Position numbers and translations under genes: made by a program
Assembly (NCBI GenBank): GCA_964455185.1
Contig: CAYVUR010000005.1
Span: 1 to 34,348 of the forward strand
Direction of reading: 5' to 3'
DNA: 34,348 bases
Origin: CAISTG01 sp964455185
GTDB lineage: Bacteria; Patescibacteriota; Patescibacteriia; 2-01-FULL-39-33
Notes under the pieces: generated by a model
The model's database searches: none
Seen by the model: the letters and a program-made list of their open reading frames with translations, nothing else
Told to the model about the DNA's origin: nothing
Shown here: in pieces, positions 12,920 to 20,739 of the stretch
Position numbering within the stretch: position 1 is the stretch's first letter
Layout of the letters: each line of letters opens with the position of its first letter

Positions 12920-15349
12920 TTAACGACTGCGTTTTTTCTTTAATTTCTTTTCTTGAGCTAATATTGCTAAAGTGGTTTTTATAACAGTATCAGGAACTAA
13001 AGAAATACTATCAATACCCTCTCTAACTAAAAATTTAGCAAAATCAGGAAAATCACTAGGCGCTTGACCACAAATACCAATTTTTCTTTTTTTAGATTTT
13101 ACTTCTTTAATAGCTTTAGCAATCATTATTTTTACAGCTTCATTATTTTCATCATAAACATTAGAAACTAATTCAGAATCACGATCAACACCTAAAGTTA
13201 ATTGAGTTAAGTCATTACTGCCAATTGAAAAACCATCAAAAATATCAGCAAATTTTTCTGCCAAAATTACATTAGAAGGAATTTCACACATTACATAAAT
13301 TTCTAAACCATTTTTACCTTGAATTAATTTATTTTCTCTAAGAATTCTAATAACTTTTTTAGCTTCATCAATAGTACGACAAAAAGGAATCATAATTTTA
13401 ATATTATTTAAACCAAACTCCTCACGCACCTTACGTAAAGCTTGACACTCTAACTCAAAAGCAGCACGATATTTATCACTATAATACCGAGAAGGGCCAC
13501 GCCAACCAATCATTGGGTTAGGTTCTAATGGTTCAAATTGAGAACCGCCAATTAAATTAGCATATTCATTAGATTTAAAATCAGATAAACGAATAATTAC
13601 TGGCTTAGGATAAAAGGCGGCGGCAATCATACCCACGCCTTCAGCTAATTTATCTACAAAAAATTCCGATTTTTTGGGGTAATTAATTGTAATATCAGCA
13701 ATTTGTTCTTTTATTTTCTGATCTTTGATTTTATTAAAGTTAAGTAAAGCTAAAGGATGCACTTTGATATAACTATTAATAATAAACTCCTCTCGTGCCA
13801 AACCTACTCCATCATTAGGAATAAAAGAAAAAGACAACGCCGCATAAGGATTACCAACATTCATCATAACTTTAGTTTTAGGTCGTGGTAATTTAGTCAA
13901 ATCAGTTTTTCTAATCTCAAATTTCAATTTACCTTCATAAACTTTACCAATTTCTCCCTCAGCGCAAGAAACTGTTACTAAATTTCCAGTTTTAATTTTT
14001 TTAGTAGCAATACCTGTTCCTACGACACAAGGCACACCTAATTCTCTTGAAACAATTGCCGCATGACAAGTACGTCCACCAGCATCAGTAATAATAGCGC
14101 TAGCTTTTTTCATTACTGGCTCCCAATCAGGGTCAGTCATTTCTGCTACTAAAACTTCACCTTCTTTAAATTCTGATAATTGTTCAGTTTTTTTAATTAC
14201 TCTAGCTTTGCCATTACCAATTTTAACACCAACGCTTGATCCAGTTATTAATAATTTTCCTTTCTCGATTAATGCATACTCTTCTAAAATATTGTTATCT
14301 TTTTGAGAAGCAATCGTCTCTGGTCGCGCTTGAACGATATATAGTTTACCATTTCTACCATCTCGAGCCCATTCAATATCCATTGGTCGACCATAATGTT
14401 TTTCAATTATCATGGCCCATTTTGCTAATTGTAAAATATCTTCATTTTCTAAAACATATTTCTTACGATCCATTTCAGTTACTGGCATACTTCTAGTTGG
14501 CCTAAAAACATCGCCAGAATAAACTAATTTTTTAATTTTATCACCAACTTGTTTAGAAATAATTGGCTTAAATCCTTTAGTTAAAGTATGCTTAAAAACA
14601 TAATATTCATCAGGATTAATTACGCCTTTTACCACGTATTCTCCTAAACCATAAGCGGCATTAATCATAACTACATTACTATTACCGGACTCAGTATCAA
14701 CAGTAAACATTACTCCCGATGCTCCAAGATCAGAACGCACCATTTTTTGTACACCAACCGATAATAAAACTTTTTCATGTTTAAATCCTTGATCAATGCG
14801 ATAAGAAATAGCTCGATCAGTATATAAAGAAGCAAAACAGCGTTTGACTGATTCCAATAATGCCCGTTCACCATAAATATTTAAAAAAGATTCTTGTTGT
14901 CCAGCAAACGAAGCATTAGGTAAATCTTCCGCCGTCGCTGACGAGCGAACCGCTACATCAGCAGCACTAACTCCGTATTGTTTAGATAATTTATGATAAG
15001 CTTTAATAATTGCTTCTTGTAATTCTTTTGGTAATTCAGCTGATAAAACTAAATGACGAATTTTTTTGGCTTTAATTGACAAATTACGCTTATTAGTTTC
15101 TTTTAAGAGAGTAAAAATCTCTTTGCGAATTTTACTTTTTCTTAAAAAGAAATCAAAAACTTCTGCAGTAATAGCAAATCCATTAGGAATAACTATCCCT
15201 TTTTTAGATAATTTACGATACATCTCGCCCAAACTAGCATTTTTGCCGCCAACTAAAGAAACATCTTTAATAGATAATTGATTAAACCATAAAATTAATT
15301 TTTTATAATTTTTTTTAAAAACATTTTTATTTTTTTTCTTTTTTGTCAT
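12920..15349 (-). CDS. ppsA: Phosphoenolpyruvate synthase (pyruvate, water dikinase)
   Basis: Makes PEP from pyruvate and ATP (giving AMP and phosphate), the gluconeogenic step opposing pyruvate kinase. 809 aa, three domains: an N-terminal ATP-grasp domain (SLVGGKNASLGEM at 31-43; VRSSATAEDLPNASFAGQQ at 134-152), the swivelling phosphohistidine domain (GGRTCHAAIVSRELG, phospho-acceptor H429), and the C-terminal PEP/pyruvate TIM barrel (NPMIGWRGPSRY at 611-622, IGSNDLTQLTLGVDRD at 709-724, and CGQAPSD with C760). The usual GASRY is GPSRY here. The N-terminus adds a Lys-rich stretch. It is separated from pyruvate kinase by a terminator and has its own extended -10 promoter. Confidence 0.95.
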   Translation of the reverse strand: MTKKKKNKNVFKKNYKKLILWFNQLSIKDVSLVGGKNASLGEMYRKLSKKGIVIPNGFAITAEVFDFFLRKSKIRKEIFTLLKETNKRNLSIKAKKIRHLVLSAELPKELQEAIIKAYHKLSKQYGVSAADVAVRSSATAEDLPNASFAGQQESFLNIYGERALLESVKRCFASLYTDRAISYRIDQGFKHEKVLLSVGVQKMVRSDLGASGVMFTVDTESGNSNVVMINAAYGLGEYVVKGVINPDEYYVFKHTLTKGFKPIISKQVGDKIKKLVYSGDVFRPTRSMPVTEMDRKKYVLENEDILQLAKWAMIIEKHYGRPMDIEWARDGRNGKLYIVQARPETIASQKDNNILEEYALIEKGKLLITGSSVGVKIGNGKARVIKKTEQLSEFKEGEVLVAEMTDPDWEPVMKKASAIITDAGGRTCHAAIVSRELGVPCVVGTGIATKKIKTGNLVTVSCAEGEIGKVYEGKLKFEIRKTDLTKLPRPKTKVMMNVGNPYAALSFSFIPNDGVGLAREEFIINSYIKVHPLALLNFNKIKDQKIKEQIADITINYPKKSEFFVDKLAEGVGMIAAAFYPKPVIIRLSDFKSNEYANLIGGSQFEPLEPNPMIGWRGPSRYYSDKYRAAFELECQALRKVREEFGLNNIKIMIPFCRTIDEAKKVIRILRENKLIQGKNGLEIYVMCEIPSNVILAEKFADIFDGFSIGSNDLTQLTLGVDRDSELVSNVYDENNEAVKIMIAKAIKEVKSKKRKIGICGQAPSDFPDFAKFLVREGIDSISLVPDTVIKTTLAILAQEKKLKKKRSR

Positions 15350-15374
15350 ATATTTTTAAAAAATATTTAATATA

Positions 15375-15383
15375 ATTATATCA
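15375..15383 (-). promoter_or_regulatory. Extended -10 promoter of ppsA
   Basis: The minus strand reads TG-A-TATAAT (15383-15375). No good -35 box is visible, as is common for extended -10 promoters. Start expected near 15368, 19 nt before the ATG. Confidence 0.5.
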
Positions 15384-15390
15384 TAAAAAT

Positions 15391-15417
15391 AAAAAACCGA
15401 ATTAACTTCGGCTTTTT
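15391..15417 (-). terminator. Terminator of the pyruvate kinase operon
   Basis: Arms 15391-15401 and 15407-15417 (CCGAA/TTCGG core with flanking A- and T-runs, 5-nt loop). On the minus strand the remaining position is a G-U pair, so the 11-bp stem is continuous. It lies 21 nt past the pyk stop. Confidence 0.75.
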
Positions 15418-15437
15418 ATTTTTATTTTTTAACAAAA

Positions 15438-16931
15438 TTAAATAACTTCAATTTTTATTAAATTACTTTGTCCTTTATAACCAAAAGGATGTCCAGCAAC
15501 AATAACTACACTATCTCCTTTCTTAACAATTTTTTCTTTTGTTAATAACTGTTTAATATGCTTAAGTAATTGATTAAAAGAATCAGTAAAGGGAACAATA
15601 TGCGCCTCTACACCCCAACTTAAAGCTAATTGATGTTTAGTTAATTGAGAAGGAGTTACAGCTATTATTGGCACACAAGGACGAAAACGAGAAATATTAC
15701 GAGCCGTAAATCCCGAAGTAGTAGCACAAACAATTAATTTAGCGCCAGCAGAATCTTCGGCTAAATCTTGAGCAATAAAAGAAATTATTTGAGTAATAGA
15801 ATTATTATTTTTGTATTCATCTTCACGCCCTTCCTGTTCTAAAATTTCTCTCTTTTCCATTTCGCGAGAAATTTTAGACATATATTGAACTGCTTTAAGT
15901 GGATATTTACCAGTAGCGCTCTCTCCAGATAACATAATAGCATCTGTACCATCTAAAACGGCATTGGCTACATCGGAAACTTCTGCGCGAGTCGGAATAG
16001 GATTACGAATCATAGAATCTAGCATTTGTGTAGCAACAATTACCGGTTTGCCAGCTTTACGACACATTTCAATAATTTTTTTCTGAATCAAAGGCAATTC
16101 TTCTAAAGGCATTTCAATTCCTAAATCACCACGCGCTACCATAATGCCATCAGCTGCCTCAATAATTTCTTCTAAATTATCTACTGCTTCACGGCGTTCA
16201 ATTTTAGCAATAATTCTAATATGAATGCCACCTATCTTTCCTTTAGCTGATGGTTTATCTAAATTTTTAATATTATTTTTCAAAAATTTTTTCTCTAATT
16301 TAAAAACATGACGACGTAAATTAATAATATCTTTAGCATCTTTAACAAAAGATAAAGCAATATAATCAACTTGATTAGCAACACCAAATTCAACATCTTT
16401 AAGGTCTTTACGTGTTATCGCTGGACAATTAATAATTGATTTAGGAAAATTCATCCCTTTATGGGATTTAATTATTCCTCCGGTTATTACTGTACAACGA
16501 ATTGATTTATTTTTTATTGATTTTACTTTAAGTTCAATTAAAGCATCATCAATTAAAATTTGATGACCGACTTCAAGATCACGATATAATTGAGGATATT
16601 GAATAGGAATAAACAAATTAGCTGATTTTAAAGGCACTGAATAATCTTCTGGAACTAAAACAATTTCTTCTCCTGGTTTAACTTCAATTCCTTCTTTAAC
16701 AACTTCTCCAATTCTAATTCTAGGACCTTGTAAATCTTGTAATAAAGCTAAATTAGCCCCGGTTTTTTTAGCGGCGGCACGCAAATTAGCAATCAATTTA
16801 GAATGATGTTCATAATTACCATGAGAAAAATTTAAACGAGCTACATTCATTCCTGCAGAAATCATGCTTTCCATCATTTTTCTAGTTTCTGAAGCTGGTC
16901 CAATTGTTGCAATTATTTTTGTTCTTTTCAT
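15438..16931 (-). CDS. pyk: Pyruvate kinase
   Basis: Converts PEP and ADP to pyruvate and ATP in glycolysis. 497 aa with ARLNFSHG (31-38), DLQGPRIR, the SFVKDAKDI strand, IAKIERREAV (241-250) with the catalytic Lys/Glu, the MVARGDLGIEMP signature (264-275), and KPVIVATQMLDSM followed by PTRAEVSDVANAVLDGTDAIMLSGESA. The C-terminal allosteric-type domain is present. Compared with common pyruvate kinases there is an insertion of about 25 residues (213-237, Lys-rich, KNNIKNLDKPSAKGK) before the IAKIE strand. It is the last gene of a three-gene operon, with a 1-nt gap from the DUF4870 gene. Confidence 0.96.
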   Translation of the reverse strand: MKRTKIIATIGPASETRKMMESMISAGMNVARLNFSHGNYEHHSKLIANLRAAAKKTGANLALLQDLQGPRIRIGEVVKEGIEVKPGEEIVLVPEDYSVPLKSANLFIPIQYPQLYRDLEVGHQILIDDALIELKVKSIKNKSIRCTVITGGIIKSHKGMNFPKSIINCPAITRKDLKDVEFGVANQVDYIALSFVKDAKDIINLRRHVFKLEKKFLKNNIKNLDKPSAKGKIGGIHIRIIAKIERREAVDNLEEIIEAADGIMVARGDLGIEMPLEELPLIQKKIIEMCRKAGKPVIVATQMLDSMIRNPIPTRAEVSDVANAVLDGTDAIMLSGESATGKYPLKAVQYMSKISREMEKREILEQEGREDEYKNNNSITQIISFIAQDLAEDSAGAKLIVCATTSGFTARNISRFRPCVPIIAVTPSQLTKHQLALSWGVEAHIVPFTDSFNQLLKHIKQLLTKEKIVKKGDSVVIVAGHPFGYKGQSNLIKIEVI

Positions 16932-16932
16932 T

Positions 16933-17253
16933 TTATAATTTTAAAGTAGTTATCAACCATTGACCAAATTTTTTAGCCGAATCAGAAAGTAATGGCAAAG
17001 GCCATTCTTCTCCTTGAAGAGCCTTAACTAACCCTAATACCATTAGTATTAAAACAAAAATACTGACTAACCAACCAATTATTGGAATTAAACCAATAAA
17101 GGATAAAACAAAAAGTAAAGCGCCTTGATTAGCATGATAACGAACATATTCATTATTCTTTTTAGAAGATAAAACAATTAAACTAACAATCCATAAATAA
17201 GAAAGTGCGGCCCATAATTTATCGTCTTGAGAAATTTTTTTGTTTTCTGACAT
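16933..17253 (-). CDS. DUF4870-type small membrane protein
   Basis: 106 aa. KLWAALSYLWIVSLIVLSSKK followed by EYVRYHANQGALLFVLSFIGLIPIIGWLVSIFVLIL is the DUF4870/Tic20-like pattern, with three to four hydrophobic segments and the conserved YxRxHANQ turn. The role is unknown; homologues are predicted membrane proteins in many bacteria. It lies 7 nt after the upstream membrane-protein gene and 1 nt before pyk, so all three are probably one transcript. Confidence 0.85.
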   Translation of the reverse strand: MSENKKISQDDKLWAALSYLWIVSLIVLSSKKNNEYVRYHANQGALLFVLSFIGLIPIIGWLVSIFVLILMVLGLVKALQGEEWPLPLLSDSAKKFGQWLITTLKL

Positions 17254-17260
17254 ATTGATA

Positions 17261-17716
17261 TTAATTATTTTTCTTAAAAAATGGGATTAAATCCCAAATA
17301 TAAACTATTAAAAAAACTACTAAACAACCAACTAATGTCATTGTAGTTGTCTCAGTTATAATATTAAAAATTTTCCAAACTTTAAAACCTTCAATAAACC
17401 TAAAACAAGAAACAATTAATCCTAAAATAAAACCAGCAACTACACCAGCAAAAGCTCCTATAGCTGGTTCTTCTCCATAATTTTTAATAATCTTATATCC
17501 TAAATAAATAAAAGTAATTATTCTAATTAACCAAATTAAAAAATCTAAACGAGTACCAAAAAGTAAATTATTAAAAATATTAAGAGAAAAAAATCTAAGA
17601 CATAATTCAATCATGGCAGTAATTAAAATGGGCCATTTAGTAAAAGAAAAATAAAAAACAAAATTAATTGGTTCCCAATTAATAGTATTATTATTAGCTG
17701 GTATTTCATTATCCAT
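17261..17716 (-). CDS. Multi-pass membrane protein of unknown function
   Basis: 151 aa from the ATG at 17716, which reads MDNEIPANNNTINWEPINF. The frame is open for 17 more codons upstream, but the promoter's -10 box overlaps that stretch, so the shorter form is chosen. There are about four hydrophobic segments, including a Gly-rich one (AIGAFAGVVAGFILGLIVS) and LVGCLVVFLIVYIWDLIPF at the end. No family recognised. It is the first gene of the operon with the DUF4870 protein and pyruvate kinase. The predicted transcript starts at or next to the ATG. Confidence 0.7.
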   Translation of the reverse strand: MDNEIPANNNTINWEPINFVFYFSFTKWPILITAMIELCLRFFSLNIFNNLLFGTRLDFLIWLIRIITFIYLGYKIIKNYGEEPAIGAFAGVVAGFILGLIVSCFRFIEGFKVWKIFNIITETTTMTLVGCLVVFLIVYIWDLIPFFKKNN

Positions 17717-17724
17717 ATAATGAT

Positions 17725-17753
17725 ATTCTACCATAAAAAAAAGATAAAAACAA
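17725..17753 (-). promoter_or_regulatory. Promoter of the membrane protein-DUF4870-pyk operon (near-leaderless)
   Basis: TTGTTT (17753-17748), 17-nt spacer, TAGAAT (17730-17725), with TG one base before the -10 box. Eight bases separate the -10 box from the ATG at 17716, the same geometry as at ruvB. Confidence 0.6.
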
Positions 17754-17783
17754 AACGATATTTTCACTATTATTATCTTTTTA

Positions 17784-17792
17784 TGGTATAAT
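17784..17792 (+). promoter_or_regulatory. Extended -10 promoter of the methyltransferase gene
   Basis: TG-G-TATAAT, with the -10 hexamer at 17787-17792. The TATGGTA(T/G)AAT element is nearly the same as in the divergent promoter 60 bp away. Start expected near 17799, 21 nt before the ATG. Confidence 0.6.
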
Positions 17793-17819
17793 TCAAATAG
17801 ATACTACTAATTTAAAAAT

Positions 17820-18371
17820 ATGACTGATTTACAAAAAGGAAATGAATTAATAAAAATTAATGTTTTTAAAAAAATAGGTTTAGAAGAAGGTATGAAAGTA
17901 GGAGATCTTGGTTGTGGTAATTTAGCTTATTATGCTATTAATTCAGCTAAAGCAGTAGGCAAAAAGGGTTTTGTTTTTGCTGTAGATATTTTAAAATCAG
18001 CATTAAATGCTGTTAATAATCGTATTAAGCAAGAAGGCCTAGAAAATATTAAAACAGTTTGGTCTAATTTAGAAATTCCGGGAGCAACTAATATTCCAGC
18101 TGAATCACTTGATGTAGCTTTTATACATAATGTTCTTTTTCAATCAGTAAAACATGAAGGTTTTCTTAAAGAAACGGCTCGACTACTTAAAAATGGAGGA
18201 AAATTAATGATAATAGATTGGAAAAAAACAGGATCACCTTTTGGTCCTCCAGTAAAAGATAGACCTGATCCTCAACAAATAAAACAATTAGCTGAATCAA
18301 TTGGCCTTAAATTAATTGAAGAATTTGACGCTGGTCCATATCATTTTGGAATGATTTTTACTAAAACTTAA
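17820..18371 (+). CDS. Class I SAM-dependent methyltransferase
   Basis: 183 aa with a Rossmann-type methyltransferase core: motif I VGDLGCGNLAYYA (about residues 27-39), motif II FAVDI with the acidic residue after strand 2, a motif IV-like SLDVAFIHNVLFQ, and LLKNGGKLMIIDWKK (post-IV strand). It belongs to the UbiE/arsenite-methyltransferase-like group by general pattern, but the substrate cannot be told. There is no membrane segment. The gene is a single unit with its own promoter and terminator and is divergent from the pyk operon. Confidence 0.85.
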   Translation: MTDLQKGNELIKINVFKKIGLEEGMKVGDLGCGNLAYYAINSAKAVGKKGFVFAVDILKSALNAVNNRIKQEGLENIKTVWSNLEIPGATNIPAESLDVAFIHNVLFQSVKHEGFLKETARLLKNGGKLMIIDWKKTGSPFGPPVKDRPDPQQIKQLAESIGLKLIEEFDAGPYHFGMIFTKT

Positions 18372-18404
18372 ACTTTACAAAAGAAAAATATTTGATTAAA
18401 CTCG

Positions 18405-18428
18405 AAAAAGCGGAATAATCCGCTTTTT
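18405..18428 (+). terminator. Terminator of the methyltransferase gene
   Basis: Perfect 10-bp arms (18405-18414 and 18419-18428) with a GCGGA/TCCGC core, 4-nt loop and T-run. Confidence 0.8.
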
Positions 18429-18453
18429 ACTATACCAATTAAATAATAAAATT

Positions 18454-18864
18454 ATGTTTGATCCTATAAAATTTTTTAATTTAAACAGAATGTTTGAAAT
18501 GCGTCCCTACACTTATCCGCAAACTATTAAAGTAATGTTTATCTTCTTTTTAACTTTAGTTATTATTGCTCTTGCTATTAAAGTTTGGCAAATTTATAAA
18601 AAACCTATTAATTATCTAAAAAAAATAACAGATAAATATATTTCTTTTTTAAGCTGGATATCAATTTTTGGCTTTATTATGGTACTAGCCAGAAATGAGA
18701 GAGCGCCTTTTATTTCTGCTAGATTTTGGTTAATCATTTGGTTTATTATCGCTTTAATTTGGCTTTTCTTAATTATTAAATATCAAATAAAAACCGTTCC
18801 AGAAATTAAAAAACAAATTGAACAAAAAAAACAATTTATTAAATATCTACCCAAAAAGAAATAA
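18454..18864 (+). CDS. Membrane protein of unknown function
   Basis: 136 aa, not recognised. Three hydrophobic segments (about 24-47, 62-80 and 88-110), the first two separated by a basic loop (YKKPINYLKKITDKY), and a Lys-rich C-terminal tail. A conserved-looking patch ARNERAPFISARFW lies between segments two and three. The stop is 1 nt before the YraN start, so the two are co-transcribed. Confidence 0.7.
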   Translation: MFDPIKFFNLNRMFEMRPYTYPQTIKVMFIFFLTLVIIALAIKVWQIYKKPINYLKKITDKYISFLSWISIFGFIMVLARNERAPFISARFWLIIWFIIALIWLFLIIKYQIKTVPEIKKQIEQKKQFIKYLPKKK

Positions 18865-18865
18865 T

Positions 18866-19228
18866 ATGATAAGTAGGAGGGAATTAGGAATTTATGGAGA
18901 AAAAATTGCAATAGAATTTTTAAAACGTCATAATTGCCAAATTATAACAACAAACTTTCGCGCTGGTAAAAATGAAATAGATATAATAATTAAAACAAAT
19001 GAAGAAATAGTTTTTATTGAAGTTAAAACTAGATTATCAGTGTTTTACGGATTACCAGAATATGCTGTTAATCAACAGAAGCTCAAAAACATAATTAATT
19101 GCGCCTACGAATGGATAATTTCTAATAATTATCAGGGAGCATGGAGAATTGATATTATTAGTATAGAAATAAATAATTATCGAGCCAAAATTAAATGGTT
19201 TAAAAACTGTGGGGAAAATTTTAATTAA
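18866..19228 (+). CDS. YraN/UPF0102 family endonuclease-like protein
   Basis: 120 aa from the ATG at 18866, the usual YraN size. A longer in-frame start at 18818 would lie inside the previous gene and add unconserved residues. The restriction-endonuclease-like core is visible: GIYGEKIAIEFL, then NEIDIIIKTNEEIVFIEVKTR with the acidic residues and the E-x-K motif, and PEYAVNQQKLKNI. The cellular role is not established; members are predicted Holliday-junction-resolvase-fold nucleases. AGG AGG codons just inside the gene (MISRREL) resemble a Shine-Dalgarno but encode the conserved Arg-Arg. Confidence 0.88.
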   Translation: MISRRELGIYGEKIAIEFLKRHNCQIITTNFRAGKNEIDIIIKTNEEIVFIEVKTRLSVFYGLPEYAVNQQKLKNIINCAYEWIISNNYQGAWRIDIISIEINNYRAKIKWFKNCGENFN

Positions 19229-19231
19229 CTA

Positions 19232-19260
19232 TTGACAAATTATTATTAGCGTGATATTAT
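19232..19260 (+). promoter_or_regulatory. Promoter of nusA
   Basis: TTGACA (19232-19237), 17-nt spacer, TATTAT (19255-19260). Start expected near 19267, giving a leader of about 79 nt, long for this window. Confidence 0.85.
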
Positions 19261-19273
19261 TAATATAGAATAT

Positions 19274-19293
19274 GGCAGCCTTAACGGGCTGCC
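19274..19293 (+). promoter_or_regulatory. GC-rich hairpin in the nusA leader
   Basis: Perfect 7-bp stem GGCAGCC/GGCTGCC with a 6-nt loop (TTAACG), followed by AATTTTCG. It resembles a terminator with a poor U-tract. A NusA-sensitive pause or attenuator controlling nusA itself is plausible but inferred. Confidence 0.5.
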
Positions 19294-19345
19294 AATTTTC
19301 GTAAAAAATACTATAAATACTATAAAAATTAATCTTAAATATTAT

Positions 19346-20707
19346 ATGAGTCAATCACCTATTCAAGCGGCTATTCAACAAATTTGTCAAGAAAAAAATT
19401 TATCAGAAGACGTAGTATTGCGAGCTATTGAAACAGCATTAGCTGCTGCTTATCGTAAAGATTTTGGCAATAAATTACAGAATATTGTTACTGAGTTTAA
19501 TCCCAAAACAGGCGAGGTTAAAGTTTTTGATGTTAAAACAGTAGTTGAAAATATTGACGAAACAAAAGAAACAACTGAAGAAGAAAAAACTAAAAAAGAA
19601 AAGAAAAAAACAAAAAAAATGAAAGAGGAAGTGGGAGGAAACTTTGCCGCTGCTTTCGCTTTAGCTTTAGCAGAAAAACAAGCTCAAGAAGAAGCTGAAA
19701 AAAATAAAACAGAAGAAAAGAAATTACAATCAACACAAAAATCATTTTTAGCAGAAGAAATTCAAGAAATTAATATTGATGAAAAAAAATTTAATCCTAA
19801 AACTGAAATACAATTAAATGATGCTAAAAAAATAGATCCTAAATATAAAGTTGGCGATGAAATAATTACTCCTTTAGAAGTGCCGGGAGAATTTGGACGC
19901 ATGGCAGCACAAACAGCTAAACAAGTTATTATTCAAAAATTAAGAGAAGAGGAGAGAATGAAAATCTTTGAAGAATACAAAGGATTAGAACATACTTTAA
20001 TTACTGGAACTATCCAAAGACGTGAAGGAAAAAATGTTTTTGTTGATATTGGTAATGCCATAGCTATTATGCCACCCGAAGAACAAGTTGAAAGAGAAAG
20101 ATATAATATCGGTAATCGCATGAAATTTTATTTAAAATCAGTTGACCAAGGATCACGCGGTTCAATGATTATGGTTTCTCGAGCTGATAATGAACTAGTA
20201 AGATTTATTTTTGAAGAAGAGATTCCAGAAATAGCTGCTGGTTCAGTTGAAATTAAATCAATCGCTAGAGAACCGGGTAGCCGTACTAAAGTAGCTATTG
20301 CTTCTAATGAAGAAAATATTGATCCTATTGGTTCTTGTGTTGGACAGAGAGGATCAAGAATACAAACCATAATTAGTGAACTTAATAATGAAAAGGTGGA
20401 TATTATACTTTGGGACGAAAATCCAGCTAAATTTATTACAAATTCATTATCACCAGCTAAAGTAGCTAATATTGAAATTGATCAAAATAATAAATCAGCT
20501 AAAGTTAGAGTTAATGAGGATCAATTATCATTAGCCATCGGACGCGGCGGACAAAATGTTAGATTAGCTTCTCGTTTAACTGGTTGGAAAATTGATATTA
20601 TTGGAGAAGATGGAATTAAACTTAATCAAGACGATGATAATAATAAAACTAATTTAGAAATAAAAGAAACAAATCAAGAAATAGATAAAGATAAAATAAA
20701 AAAATAA
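19346..20707 (+). CDS. nusA: Transcription termination/antitermination factor NusA
   Basis: Binds RNA polymerase and the nascent RNA, enhances pausing and takes part in termination and antitermination. Domains: N-terminal polymerase-binding domain (1-70 plus 149-205, with RMAAQTAKQVIIQKLREEER), S1 domain (about 215-280), KH1 (about 285-350, IDPIGSCVGQRGSRIQ) and KH2 (about 360-425, LSLAIGRGGQNVRLASRLTGW). A charged Lys/Glu-rich and Ala-rich insertion (about 72-148) splits the N-terminal domain. After KH2 there is only a short acidic/Asn-rich tail and no C-terminal acidic repeats as in E. coli. It is a single-gene unit. Confidence 0.96.
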   Translation: MSQSPIQAAIQQICQEKNLSEDVVLRAIETALAAAYRKDFGNKLQNIVTEFNPKTGEVKVFDVKTVVENIDETKETTEEEKTKKEKKKTKKMKEEVGGNFAAAFALALAEKQAQEEAEKNKTEEKKLQSTQKSFLAEEIQEINIDEKKFNPKTEIQLNDAKKIDPKYKVGDEIITPLEVPGEFGRMAAQTAKQVIIQKLREEERMKIFEEYKGLEHTLITGTIQRREGKNVFVDIGNAIAIMPPEEQVERERYNIGNRMKFYLKSVDQGSRGSMIMVSRADNELVRFIFEEEIPEIAAGSVEIKSIAREPGSRTKVAIASNEENIDPIGSCVGQRGSRIQTIISELNNEKVDIILWDENPAKFITNSLSPAKVANIEIDQNNKSAKVRVNEDQLSLAIGRGGQNVRLASRLTGWKIDIIGEDGIKLNQDDDNNKTNLEIKETNQEIDKDKIKK

Positions 20708-20710
20708 ATA

Positions 20711-20739
20711 AAAAAACCTCGATTATTTCGAGGTTTTTT
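20711..20739. terminator. Shared terminator between nusA and the lamin-tail protein gene
   Basis: Perfect 12-bp arms (20711-20722 and 20728-20739), CCTCGA/TCGAGG core, 5-nt loop, and A/T-runs on both sides. The opposing gene's stop codon (20725-20723) lies in the loop. Confidence 0.85.
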
